Shown here in pieces: positions 1 to 7,303 of a stretch of 26,817 nt of DNA; the stretch's first letter is position 1, and each line of letters begins with the position of its first letter. This DNA is from DATGMB01 sp035293845 (GTDB lineage: Bacteria; Acidobacteriota; Terriglobia; Bryobacterales; Bryobacteraceae). The notes under the pieces were generated by a model. That model did no database searches. It had not been told where the DNA came from and saw only the letters and a list, made by a program, of their open reading frames with translations. Both the position numbers and the translations under genes were made by a program. The stretch is from positions 1 to 26,817 of the forward strand of contig DATGMB010000161.1 in the NCBI GenBank assembly GCA_035293845.1, read 5' to 3'.

Positions 1-804
1 GAGATGCGCGGCCGCGATCGAAGGCAGCGTGAGCATCCACGGCACCGGCGAAACGTCGCCGTTATCCCCCAGCGTCGGGTTGAGATACGGAGAGACCAGC
101 ACCACGCCGTTCATCGCCACGCCGAGCTGCGTCTGCAGGTAGTGCGTGATGCGCGGCCCGCGGTATCCGCCGTAGCTTTCGCCGACCAGATATTTGCGCG
201 AACCCATGCGGCCGTTCTTCAGCAGCCAATCGTAGATGACGCGCGAGAGATACTGGATGTCCGCTTCCGTCGTGAAGAAATCCTTCTTGGTCTGATCCGC
301 GGAGACCAGCGAGCGGCTGAAGCCGGTGCCGATGGGGTCGATGAAGACGAGATCGGTGAAGTCGAGCCAGGTGCCCGCGTTGTCATGCAGCGTGGCGGGA
401 TCGGAAGGGCTGTCGCCCTCCTCGCCGAAGCGGATACGTTTGGGACCGATGGCGCCCAGATTGAGGAAGACCGAAGCCGCGCCCGGCCCGCCGTTCATCG
501 CGAACGTGACGGGGCGGTCCGGCCCTTCGACCGTGTAGGCTGTGAAAACCACTTCGCCGGATTTCTTCGAGTCCTTGTCATACACCGGCAGCGTGCCGAC
601 GGTAGCCGTGTAGTGGAGAGGCTTGCCTTCCAACTGAATCGTCTGCGCGACGTGCGCGTCCGGAGGAAGCGGCGGCGCTTTCTCATCCGATTTAGCGGCA
701 GCGGCCGTAGCGGGTGGGGGTGTTTGAGTGACCGGCTTCGGCTCCTGGCCGAGGGCATGAAACGCGACCAGCGCAGCGAGCGGGAACAGGGCGAAACGAT
801 ACAT
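1..804 (-). CDS. Peptidase S10 (serine carboxypeptidase) family protein, N-terminal 268 residues
   Basis: The frame stays open from an ATG at 804 to the window edge, so the C-terminus is missing. It starts with a signal peptide (MYRFALFPLAALVAFHALGQ), then a Pro/Ala/Thr-rich linker to about residue 50. The S10 alpha/beta-hydrolase core follows: NGGPG at 104-108 is the family's oxyanion-hole motif, and GESYGG at 208-213 holds the nucleophile Ser210. The catalytic Asp and His expected nearer the C-terminus lie outside the window. The product is probably an exported or periplasmic carboxypeptidase acting on peptides. AAAGGA lies just before the start, and a possible -10 TACGAT (minus strand, 819-814) lies nine bases upstream. 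It is divergent from the gene at 851. The family call is secure; the substrate is unknown. Confidence 0.9.
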   Translation of the reverse strand, partial: MYRFALFPLAALVAFHALGQEPKPVTQTPPPATAAAAKSDEKAPPLPPDAHVAQTIQLEGKPLHYTATVGTLPVYDKDSKKSGEVVFTAYTVEGPDRPVTFAMNGGPGAASVFLNLGAIGPKRIRFGEEGDSPSDPATLHDNAGTWLDFTDLVFIDPIGTGFSRSLVSADQTKKDFFTTEADIQYLSRVIYDWLLKNGRMGSRKYLVGESYGGYRGPRITHYLQTQLGVAMNGVVLVSPYLNPTLGDNGDVSPVPWMLTLPSIAAAHL

Positions 805-838
805 GTTCCTTTCATCGTACCGTGGTTTTGAAGCGCGC

Positions 839-844
839 TATCCT
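839..844 (+). promoter_or_regulatory. -10-like element TATCCT, possible leaderless start
   Basis: TATCCT ends six bases before the ATG at 851, so a transcript starting seven bases downstream would begin at the start codon. No good -35 hexamer is visible at the usual distance. The same hexamer with the same spacing occurs before mutM. Confidence 0.45.
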
Positions 845-850
845 GATTGC

Positions 851-1657
851 ATGAAGCGCCTTATCGGTTGTAGCGGGATGCTCGCTTTTTTCTTACTGGC
901 CGCGCCCTCATTCGCCGACACCCGGTTCCAGGTTCGCCGCATGACACGCGGCGATGTGCCGCTCGGCAGGGGCCAATGCGACATCCGTCTGCAGGTCGAT
1001 AACGAAGCCGAGGTCACCGTACGGGGCGACATGGTCTTCGTGCGGACGCTGGCCGGCCGCGACCCGTGGGATGACGGCTCCGAATGCAACGCGCCGCTGC
1101 CCGATCATGAGGTGTCCGGCTTCCGCTTCGAGGTCAAGGACGGCCGCGGGCAGATCCGTCTCCTCGAAGAGCCGTCGCGCCGCAACGGCTATGGGGCGGC
1201 CGTGGCAATCCGGGACCCGGAGGGCGGGGTGGGCCGCTACCATTTCCGCCTGAGCTGGGATATGCGCGCCGCCGATTTCCGCGGCGAGGAGCCGGAGCGC
1301 AGGCCGGGGCCGCCCGGATTCGCCTGGAACAACGTGCTGCACTTCCGCGGCGAAGGGCGCGGCGCCGCATCGATGCCCGACGGCTTTGAAATGCGGCTGG
1401 GCGACGCCAGCGTGGATATCGACCGTGGCGGCCGCGTGGTCGCCGTGTTCCGCGGCGAACGTGGCCGCGAGCTGGTCTTCAATGGCAATGTGACTGGGCG
1501 CGAAGGCGGCCGCTGGCGCGCCGACGTCGTCTCCGAAGACCGGCGCTTCCGGGGGCCGATGTTCCTCTCGACCGGCGATCGCGACGACATCAACAGCATC
1601 ACGATCGAAGCCGGCGACGGCCGCAACCGCATGCGACTGAACTGGGACCGGCGCTAG
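851..1657 (+). CDS. Secreted protein of unknown function
   Basis: The predicted protein has 268 residues. The ATG at 851 is chosen over an in-frame ATG at 803 because it places a clear signal peptide at the N-terminus (MKRLIGCSGMLAFFLLAAPSFA, then DTRF). The mature part is rich in Arg, Gly and Asp and looks beta-rich, with alternating segments such as VTVRGDMVFVRTLAGRD and a stretch GQCDIRLQVDNEAEV. A Cys pair (QCDI, SECN) could form a disulfide. I know no named domain for it, although similar secreted proteins occur in Acidobacteria. There is no clear Shine-Dalgarno sequence; a -10-like TATCCT ends six bases before the ATG. A hairpin at 1702-1726 may terminate it. Export is well supported; function cannot be assigned. 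Confidence 0.75.
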   Translation: MKRLIGCSGMLAFFLLAAPSFADTRFQVRRMTRGDVPLGRGQCDIRLQVDNEAEVTVRGDMVFVRTLAGRDPWDDGSECNAPLPDHEVSGFRFEVKDGRGQIRLLEEPSRRNGYGAAVAIRDPEGGVGRYHFRLSWDMRAADFRGEEPERRPGPPGFAWNNVLHFRGEGRGAASMPDGFEMRLGDASVDIDRGGRVVAVFRGERGRELVFNGNVTGREGGRWRADVVSEDRRFRGPMFLSTGDRDDINSITIEAGDGRNRMRLNWDRR

Positions 1658-1701
1658 GCAGGGCCTTCGCGCACCCGTTCATGGCCGGTCCGGCGCACAC
1701 C

Positions 1702-1726
1702 AAACCGCCACGTTCTGGCGGTTTTT
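1702..1726 (+). terminator. Hairpin with short T-run, possible terminator
   Basis: AAACCGCCA (1702-1710) pairs perfectly with TGGCGGTTT (1716-1724) across a five-base loop and is followed by two more T. It lies 45 bases after the stop at 1657. The same bases can also be read as coding sequence of the transposase remnant, so the resemblance to a terminator may be secondary. Confidence 0.45.
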
Positions 1727-1929
1727 CGAGTTCCAAGCCCATTTTTCGCGCCGGGTAGTCGCCGGCTTCGACGGCGGGACCATTACCACCGATGCCGGTG
1801 GCCTACTGCTGCGCGAGGCCGATCGGCGGCTGAACCTGGTTCCGCGCCTGGCGGCGTGCTTCCTGGACGGTCGCGATCCGCGCCTGGTGAAGCATTCGGT
1901 GACTGAGTTGATTGCCCAGCGCGTCTGCT
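1704..1929 (+). pseudogene. Remnant of an IS1380-family transposase (N-terminal piece)
   Basis: The reading frame containing WRFFEF, VVAGFDGGTITTDAGG, LLLREADRRL and RDPRLVKHSVTELIAQRV matches the conserved N-terminus of IS1380-type DDE transposases, where FDGGTITTDAGGLLLRE is diagnostic. Similarity runs from about 1704 to about 1926, after which the frame continues into unrelated sequence where the family would read RVYG. There is no start codon in frame, only about 75 residues of an expected 430-470 remain, and the catalytic domain is absent. No terminal inverted repeats were found. The remnant lies 14 bases from the stop of the small gene at 1941-2207, so the deletion or insertion junction may have set that gene's 3' end. 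Family call from memory of the motif. Confidence 0.8.
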
Positions 1930-1940
1930 GGCATGGCCGC

Positions 1941-2207
1941 TCAGTGATGGATCCGCCACTCGCGCGGCCCGGGATCGGTCACACGGTTGGCGGGCGGCGT
2001 CGCCGTCTCCATCTCGCGGTTGGCCTCGCCCTGCCGCATCACCGAAGGATGCCGCTTTTCCATCTGCGCCTGCCGCGCGGCCGCCTGATCCTTGTATCGC
2101 TCCCAGGCGATCGCGCGCCGCACGCCCGCGCTTTCGCTATCCTTGCGCGGCGCGGCCGCCGGAAGCAGGCAGCAGCCGATACAGAGCGCGATGCATGTTC
2201 GCTTCAT
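1941..2207 (-). CDS. Small secreted protein of unknown function (88 aa)
   Basis: The start at 2207 is fixed by a strong Shine-Dalgarno sequence (GGAGG, seven bases before the ATG); the longer reading from 2282 lacks one. The protein begins with a signal peptide rich in Cys (MKRTCIALCIGCCLLPAAA). The remaining 65 or so residues are charged and probably helical (AWERYKDQAAARQAQMEKRHPS), ending in a Pro-containing tail EWRIHH. No lipobox is convincing although Cys residues lie near the cleavage region. It matches no family I know. It sits between an IS1380 remnant and a divergent secreted-protein gene, so its C-terminus may have been altered by the insertion event. The ribosome-binding site and signal peptide support a real gene. 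Confidence 0.6.
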   Translation of the reverse strand: MKRTCIALCIGCCLLPAAAPRKDSESAGVRRAIAWERYKDQAAARQAQMEKRHPSVMRQGEANREMETATPPANRVTDPGPREWRIHH

Positions 2208-2292
2208 AGCAAGTCCTCCGCCCGTGCGTTTGCACCGTGAATTCCAGGGTGTTTTCCGATCCTGTGGAATCCGAACTGCCAATTAGCCCTCC

Positions 2293-3036
2293 GTGGCACG
2301 TCCAAACCATCGACTCGCGATTCTTTTTTTCGCTATCGCCTGTGCCTGGGGCCAGGAGGCCTCGCGCACGGCGCCGGACCCCACTGGCCCATCGCCCAAC
2401 CCGGCCGCCACCAGCCAGCAAGCGGCAACTCAAAGCAAGCACATCTTCTGGATCATTCCGAACTACCGCACCACACCCGATCGCACTCACTACCAGCCCC
2501 TGACCGCCAGTGAAAAATGGCATCTGGCCTGGCGCGACTCGACCGACCCGGGAACGTTCATCCTGGCCGGCTTTCTGGCCGGGATCGATCAGTGGACGAA
2601 CGCCCATCCCTCATTCGGCCAGGGTGCGCAGGGATATTTCCACCGCTTCGGCACGAACTACGCCGACCTGGCGATCGGCGACGTGATGACTACGGCGGTT
2701 TTTCCCACTCTGCTGCACCAGGATCCGCGCTACTTCCGGTGGGGCGAAGGCCACAGCACGGGCAGCCGCCTGGGTCACGCCGTGAAGCAGATCTTCTGGA
2801 CCCGCACCGATTCCGGCGGACATGCGGTCAATGTCTCGGAGCTCCTCGGCAACGGCGTGGCGGTGGGGATCTCGAACGCTTACTACCCGGACGGCCGCAC
2901 CGTTAGCGACAACCTCGGCCGCTGGGGGCAGCAGATCGGGCTCGACATGGCGGGAAATATCCTCAAGGAATTCTGGCCGGACATCGCCCGCAAGACGCAC
3001 CTCCCGCATAGCGGCGTCAAGCCAACCACGCCCTAG
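2293..3036 (+). CDS. Conserved acidobacterial secreted protein, function unknown
   Basis: The predicted protein has 247 residues and a GTG start. The N-terminus MARPNHRLAILFFAIACAWGQ is a signal peptide with likely cleavage before QE. A Pro/Ala/Thr/Gln-rich linker follows to about residue 48. The conserved core begins at IFWIIPNYRTTPDRTHYQPLT and includes LTASEKWHLAWRDSTDPGTF, GYFHRFGTNYADLAIGDVM, FPTLLHQDPRYFRWGEG and a final KEFWPDI. I recall this pattern (PLTA.EK, DP.TF, HQDPRYFR, EFWPD) from many Acidobacteria proteins labelled hypothetical. Several short Gly/Ala-rich hydrophobic segments suggest membrane or outer-membrane association. No catalytic motif is evident. No Shine-Dalgarno is seen before the GTG, so the exact start is less certain than the gene. 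Confidence 0.8.
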   Translation: MARPNHRLAILFFAIACAWGQEASRTAPDPTGPSPNPAATSQQAATQSKHIFWIIPNYRTTPDRTHYQPLTASEKWHLAWRDSTDPGTFILAGFLAGIDQWTNAHPSFGQGAQGYFHRFGTNYADLAIGDVMTTAVFPTLLHQDPRYFRWGEGHSTGSRLGHAVKQIFWTRTDSGGHAVNVSELLGNGVAVGISNAYYPDGRTVSDNLGRWGQQIGLDMAGNILKEFWPDIARKTHLPHSGVKPTTP

Positions 3037-3040
3037 CAGC

Positions 3041-3063
3041 GGGCATATAGCGGTGGGCATATA
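3041..3063 (+). repeat. Direct repeat GGGCATATA upstream of the start at 3072
   Basis: GGGCATATA occurs at 3041-3049 and again at 3055-3063, a period of 14 bases. The second copy runs into a perfect -10 hexamer (TATAAT, 3060-3065). It may be a factor-binding site or simply an AT-rich duplication. Confidence 0.5.
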
Positions 3064-3065
3064 AT
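3060..3065 (+). promoter_or_regulatory. -10 element TATAAT, possible leaderless start
   Basis: This perfect consensus hexamer ends six bases before the ATG at 3072. No ribosome-binding site lies between them and no -35 match is visible. A transcript starting at the A of the ATG would be leaderless. Confidence 0.55.
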
Positions 3066-3071
3066 CGGGAT

Positions 3072-3455
3072 ATGCGCATTCGAATCCTGCCCGCCGCGAT
3101 TTTCGTCATGCTGGCGGCCATGGGCGCCGCCCTTCATGCCCAGGCCCCGACTACCAAGCTCAGCGTGATCGTCAAGACGCAGGGCGGGCATCCCATCGAC
3201 CGCGCCAGCGTCGTGATCCGCTGCATGGACCGCAAGCTCACCAAGCTCGGGAAACACGACTGCCCGGAGTACGAGCTGCGCACCAACGAAGAGGGCACAG
3301 CGCGTATTCCGCCGATTCCGCAGGGCAAGATCCGCATTCAGGTGATCGCCAAAGGCTACCAGACCTACGGCAAGGATCTCGAGATCAAAGAGGATGAGAA
3401 GACCGTCGAAGTGACGCTGAACCCGCCGCAGCAGCAGTACTCGGCCCACCAGTAG
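3072..3455 (+). CDS. Secreted protein with carboxypeptidase-regulatory-like domain
   Basis: The predicted protein has 127 residues. An N-terminal signal peptide (MRIRILPAAIFVMLAAMGAALHAQ) is followed by a single beta-sandwich domain of about 100 residues: LSVIVKTQGGHPIDRASVVIR, then ELRTNEEGTARIPPIPQGKIRIQVIAKGYQ, then a strand ending KTVEVTLNPP. The order V..G.P...A.V, then T...G.A.I..IP.G, then V.A.GYQ is typical of carboxypeptidase-regulatory-like (CarboxypepD_reg / transthyretin-fold) domains. These usually bind or scaffold rather than catalyse. Two Cys residues (CMDRK, CPEY) could form a disulfide. It lies 35 bases after the preceding gene and ahead of the DUF481 gene, but has its own -10. 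Partner unknown. Confidence 0.85.
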   Translation: MRIRILPAAIFVMLAAMGAALHAQAPTTKLSVIVKTQGGHPIDRASVVIRCMDRKLTKLGKHDCPEYELRTNEEGTARIPPIPQGKIRIQVIAKGYQTYGKDLEIKEDEKTVEVTLNPPQQQYSAHQ

Positions 3456-3488
3456 CAGCCGTATTGGAATTCGCCCATTCCTCCATCC

Positions 3489-3512
3489 GGCAGTGTGGAT
3501 TGCTACACTGCC
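3489..3512 (+). promoter_or_regulatory. Perfect inverted repeat overlapping the -10 of the DUF481 gene
   Basis: GGCAGTGT (3489-3496) and ACACTGCC (3505-3512) form an 8-bp perfect inverted repeat with an 8-base spacer. The right arm overlaps the proposed -10 TACACT (3504-3509), and the repeat ends four bases before the ATG at 3516. That is a typical position for a repressor operator. A hairpin in DNA or RNA is the alternative. Confidence 0.45.
3504..3509 (+). promoter_or_regulatory. Extended -10 element TGC-TACACT, possible leaderless start
   Basis: TACACT preceded by TGC forms an extended -10. It ends six bases before the ATG at 3516 and there is no Shine-Dalgarno sequence in between. The preceding gene ends at 3455. 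Confidence 0.45.
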
Positions 3513-3515
3513 ATC

Positions 3516-4553
3516 ATGCCGCGCTCCGTGTATTTTCTACTGTTTTTCCCGTGTCTCCTCGCCGCCGACCAGGTGGTGCTCAAGAACGGGGACGTCATCA
3601 CCGGCGCCATTATCAAGAAAGACGGCGGCAAGCTCACCATCAAGAGCGAATTCCTGGGTGAAGTCAGCATGCCGTGGACGGCGGTGAAGAGCGTCCGCTC
3701 GGATGAGGTTTTGACGGTCGTGATGCCGGAGGACCGCCGCCTGGCGGGCAAGGTGACCACCGAGGGCAACCTGCTCGAGGTCGAGACGCCCGAGGGCGTG
3801 AAACCCGCACCGCTCGATCAGGTGGTCGCCGTGCGGAACGCCGCCGAGCAGCACGCCTGGGAGCGCCTGCAGCACCCGAGTCTGCTGGAGTTGTGGAGCG
3901 GCTTCATCGATACCGGACTGGCGCTCGCGCGCGGCAACGCCCGCACGGACACCCTCACCACGAACATCGTGGCTACCCGCACGACGACCAACGACAAGAT
4001 CTCCGTGACCTTCAACCAGATCTACGGCACCGCCACCATCAACAACGTCTCGAGCGCCGTCGCCAGCGCCATCCGCGCCAACTGGACTTACAACCGCGAC
4101 GTGACGCCCAATCTGTTCCTCTCGACGCTCAACGGCTACGAGCACGACCGGTTTCAGGATCTGGATCTGCGCTTCGTCGCGGGCGGCGGGCTTGGGTGGA
4201 AGGGGATCAAGCGCGAGAGGACGACGCTGTCACTCTCGCTGGGCGGCGATTATGAGCGCGAGCAGTTCATGCAGGGAGTCGACCGCAACTCGGCGGAAGC
4301 CAACTTCGGCGACGACTTCAGCTATAAGCTCAACGGCACCACCAGCGTTAACCAGGGAGCGCGCTTCTTCAGCAATCTCTCCGAAACCGGCCAGTACCGC
4401 TTCAATTTCAATCTCGGCGCCGTGACCATGCTGAAGAAATGGCTCGGCTTTCACGTGACCGCGGCGGACAGCTTCCTGAGCAACCCGCTCTTCGGCCGCC
4501 AGCGCAATGACGTGCTGATCTCAACTGGGTTGCGCATCAGCTTCGCGCGATAA
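3516..4553 (+). CDS. DUF481-family outer-membrane beta-barrel protein
   Basis: The predicted protein has 345 residues. The ATG at 3516 gives a clean signal peptide (MPRSVYFLLFFPCLLA, then ADQ); an in-frame GTG at 3495 would add seven residues and bury it. Residues about 19-110 hold two short beta repeats: VVLKNGDVITGAIIKKDGGK resembles an SM-like/SH3-like strand pattern. From about residue 125 a DUF481-type barrel begins (WSGFIDTGLALARGNARTDT), with alternating hydrophobic strands to the C-terminus, which ends in an aromatic-containing strand (LRISFAR). DUF481 proteins sit in the outer membrane and are generally uncharacterised. The stop is followed at once by a terminator oriented for the opposite strand. 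Confidence 0.88.
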   Translation: MPRSVYFLLFFPCLLAADQVVLKNGDVITGAIIKKDGGKLTIKSEFLGEVSMPWTAVKSVRSDEVLTVVMPEDRRLAGKVTTEGNLLEVETPEGVKPAPLDQVVAVRNAAEQHAWERLQHPSLLELWSGFIDTGLALARGNARTDTLTTNIVATRTTTNDKISVTFNQIYGTATINNVSSAVASAIRANWTYNRDVTPNLFLSTLNGYEHDRFQDLDLRFVAGGGLGWKGIKRERTTLSLSLGGDYEREQFMQGVDRNSAEANFGDDFSYKLNGTTSVNQGARFFSNLSETGQYRFNFNLGAVTMLKKWLGFHVTAADSFLSNPLFGRQRNDVLISTGLRISFAR

Positions 4554-4593
4554 AACAAAAAAGGTGGCGCAGGCCCACGTCCTGCACCACCTT
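4554..4593 (-). terminator. Rho-independent terminator of the rng transcript
   Basis: Read on the minus strand, a 13-bp stem with one G-T pair (AAGGTGGTGCAGG against CCTGCGCCACCTT) encloses a seven-base loop and is followed by a T-rich run (TTTTGTT). It starts 28 bases after the rng stop. For the plus-strand DUF481 gene the hairpin is also present, but without a downstream T-run. Confidence 0.85.
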
Positions 4594-4620
4594 CCCGGAT
4601 CTCTGGTCCACCGGCCCCGT

Positions 4621-7149
4621 TTACGCCAGGTCGAATTTTTCCTGGTGCAACTGGTTATCCGTCTTGATGATCACCGTGCGGCCGAGGATCTCCTCCAGCT
4701 CCTGCAGGTACGAGTTCTGGTTGGATTTGAGCAGCCGCGCGACGTCGGGTGACACACGCAGAACCACGTCCTTGCTGTCCAGCGATTTGGCCAGCTTCTG
4801 CGCCTCCTGCAGGATCTCGCTGACCACGGTCGAGGGACTCTTCACGTAGCCGGCGCCCTCGCAGTACGGGCAGGGCGTGCACAGCGTTCGCTCCAGGCTC
4901 TGCTTCACCCGTTTCCGGGTGATGGCCACCAGTCCGAAATCGTTGAACTGGAGAATCTTGTACGGGGCGCGGTCGGCGCGCATGGCCTCTTCGAGCGCCT
5001 GCATCACCTTCTGGCGATTGCGGCGCTCGTCCATGTCGATAAAATCGACCACGATGATCCCGCCCAGGTCGCGCAGCCGGATCTGCCGCACGATCTCTTT
5101 GATCGCATCCGTGTTGGTCTTGACGATCGTGTCTTCGAGGCGGTTCGACTTGCCGACGAACTTGCCGGTATTCACGTCGATCGCCACCAGCGCCTCCGTC
5201 TGATTGATGACGATGTAGCCGCCGGATTTCAGCCAGACCTTCGGCCGCAGCGCCTTCTCCAGCTCGCTCGTGATGCCGAACTCGTCGAAGATCGGGGTGC
5301 TGCGCGTGTACATCTTGACGCGGTTGACCAGCGCCGGCTGGAAGCGCTGCACGAAGCGCAGAACGCTCTCGTAGACTTCTTCGTTATCCACCCAGATGCT
5401 CTTGAACGCGCTGGTGAGCTGGTCGCGAAGGATGCGCTCGACCACGTTCAGGTCATGATGGATCAGCGCCGGCGCGGGACGCCGCTCGGCCTTCTGCCGC
5501 ATGTCGAGCCAGAGGTTGTAGAGGAACATCATGTCGGCGCGCAGCTCTTCCTCGCTGCGCCCCTCACCCGCCGTGCGCACGATGTAACCGCCCGGAATGC
5601 CGGTGCGGTGCGTCTGCAACACGCGCTTCAGGCGCGAGCGTTCCTCTTCGCTCGGAATCTTCCGCGATACGCCGATATGGTCGACGGTCGGCATGTAGAC
5701 CAGGAACCGGCCCGGCAGCGCGATGTGGCTCGTGATGCGCGCGCCCTTCTGCCCGAGCGGCTCCTTGGCGATCTGGACGATGATCTCCTGCCCTTCTTTC
5801 AGCAGGTCGGTGATCGAGGGGTTCGGCCCGCGCTCGGCACGCTCGGGACGTTCGGCGCGCGGCGCCTGCACCGTACGATGCTCGCCCGTGCGCTGCTCGC
5901 GTCCATCGGCGCGCGGCGCTTCCTGCGGGCGGCCGCCTTCCGGCGCCGGGCCGCGGCTTTCCCGGCCTTCCCGGCCCTCCCTGCCCTTGCGCCGCATGCG
6001 GCGCGAAACGCGATGCTGCAGGTAGCGCGGCCCCTGCTCCCGCAGAGTTGCTGTAAGGCTCGTCGGAATGCGCGCCGGCTCGGGACCTTCCTCGTCCGCC
6101 GGAGCGGCCTCTGCCTCTTCGCCCGAAGGCGCCGCAGCCGTTTCGGAAGCTTCCACTTCCTCCGGCATCGCCGCTGCCGTTTCCGCCGCCGTTTCCTCCT
6201 CCACGGCGGCCGCGAGCGCTTCGCCCACTGCCGCTTCCGCCGCCTCTTCCAGGGCTTCCTCCTGGGATTCGCCGGCGGCCGCTTCCGGGAATTCTTCGGC
6301 CGGGGGCGCTGCCTCCAACTCTTCCACCACCCCGGCGGCCTCGGCCAACTCGGGCAGGGGTTCCGCAGCGGGCTCGGCCGCGATCTCGCTCACGGCCTCC
6401 GATTCGACTTCGGCGGCGCCGTGACCGTTGCCGGACTCGGGCTCGTCCGATTCCGGGCCGCGGTACTTTGCCAGCGATTCGCCCGGCAGCACCAGAAAAT
6501 CCTCGGGCTCGGCGGCGGCTACCGCCGTCGCCGGCTCCGGCCGTTCCGCCTCTTCGGCCTCCTCGCGCTCCACCCGCTCGGCTTCCGGACCCGGTGCCGC
6601 GCCCGGCGTATAGAACTTCGATTCCGGCAGACCGCGCCGGTCGCGCCCGCCCCGGCGGCGCCGTCCACGCCGGCCGCCCCGGCGGTCGTCATCCCGGCGG
6701 CGCTCCTGCCCGGCCGGCGTGGGTTGCGCTGCGGCCGGAGCGGCCGCCGCTGCTTCGGCCACCGCAGCCGAAGCCGGCTCCACTGCCGGCGGAGCGGCAG
6801 CCTCAGCCGCCGGCGCGGCGGTTTCCGGGGCGCCCGCCGTCGGCGCGGCTGCCTGCGGTGTCCGGTCCAGCTTCAGGACCTTCTCTTCAACGCTGGTGAC
6901 GATCTTGTCGTATTCCTCGTTGTCTTCGAAGAAGTCCGAAACGTACAGGAACGCGTCCCGCTCCAGGCCGATATCGACAAACGCCGACTGCATGCCCGGC
7001 AGGACCCGCGTCACCTTGCCTTTGTGGATGCTCCCCGCCAGCGAATACTCGTTTTCCCGCTGGTGGTACACCTCCACGACCTGATCGTCTTCGAGAATCG
7101 CCACACGCGTTTCGTGGCGGTTCGCCGAGATCACTAACTCCTTTGACAT
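4621..7149 (-). CDS. rng: RNase E/G family endoribonuclease with a large insert in the S1 domain
   Basis: The predicted protein has 842 residues. It cleaves single-stranded RNA in mRNA decay and rRNA/tRNA maturation. The N-terminal S1 fold begins normally (IHKGKVTRVLPGMQSAFVDI, 41-60; FLYVSDFF) but is interrupted at about residue 80. A low-complexity insert runs to about 440: Ala/Glu/Pro-rich, with Arg-rich tracts at about 149-172 and 383-398. The S1 domain then resumes at SITDLLKEGQEIIVQIAKEP. The catalytic core keeps the metal-binding Asp658 (VAIDVNTGK) and Asp702 (VVDFIDM) and the zinc-link Cys760/Cys763 (CPYC). A strong Shine-Dalgarno (GGAGG) supports the ATG at 7149. It lies 258 bases after rodA and ends at a terminator. 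E. coli RNase G has 489 residues, so the extra length is almost entirely the insert. Confidence 0.95.
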   Translation of the reverse strand: MSKELVISANRHETRVAILEDDQVVEVYHQRENEYSLAGSIHKGKVTRVLPGMQSAFVDIGLERDAFLYVSDFFEDNEEYDKIVTSVEEKVLKLDRTPQAAAPTAGAPETAAPAAEAAAPPAVEPASAAVAEAAAAAPAAAQPTPAGQERRRDDDRRGGRRGRRRRGGRDRRGLPESKFYTPGAAPGPEAERVEREEAEEAERPEPATAVAAAEPEDFLVLPGESLAKYRGPESDEPESGNGHGAAEVESEAVSEIAAEPAAEPLPELAEAAGVVEELEAAPPAEEFPEAAAGESQEEALEEAAEAAVGEALAAAVEEETAAETAAAMPEEVEASETAAAPSGEEAEAAPADEEGPEPARIPTSLTATLREQGPRYLQHRVSRRMRRKGREGREGRESRGPAPEGGRPQEAPRADGREQRTGEHRTVQAPRAERPERAERGPNPSITDLLKEGQEIIVQIAKEPLGQKGARITSHIALPGRFLVYMPTVDHIGVSRKIPSEEERSRLKRVLQTHRTGIPGGYIVRTAGEGRSEEELRADMMFLYNLWLDMRQKAERRPAPALIHHDLNVVERILRDQLTSAFKSIWVDNEEVYESVLRFVQRFQPALVNRVKMYTRSTPIFDEFGITSELEKALRPKVWLKSGGYIVINQTEALVAIDVNTGKFVGKSNRLEDTIVKTNTDAIKEIVRQIRLRDLGGIIVVDFIDMDERRNRQKVMQALEEAMRADRAPYKILQFNDFGLVAITRKRVKQSLERTLCTPCPYCEGAGYVKSPSTVVSEILQEAQKLAKSLDSKDVVLRVSPDVARLLKSNQNSYLQELEEILGRTVIIKTDNQLHQEKFDLA

Positions 7150-7155
7150 TCAATC

Positions 7156-7160
7156 CTCCC
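7156..7160 (-). promoter_or_regulatory. Strong Shine-Dalgarno site of rng
   Basis: GGAGG on the minus strand lies six bases from the ATG at 7149. It decides the rng start and contrasts with the many genes here that lack such a site. Confidence 0.8.
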
Positions 7161-7303
7161 GTGGGGGCAGGAAGAGGATACAGGTAAGGTGGGCGCCCTG
7201 CGTGGAGTCCCGCGCGCGGCGGAACCGGATTCTTGACGAACTCACGCGTGGCCGGCGGTGGAGGCTTCCTCGGACACCAGCCGGCCGGGAACCGCTTACC
7301 GGG

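Noticed and set aside
4..831. Plus-strand open frame at the left edge
   Set aside because: The minus strand carries signal peptide, NGGPG and GESYGG of an S10 peptidase over the same bases.
5455..7137. Long plus-strand open frame (560 codons) opposite rng
   Set aside because: It is rich in Arg, Phe, Leu and His from reading GC-rich Ala/Glu/Pro codons backwards, while the minus frame has clear RNase E/G motifs.
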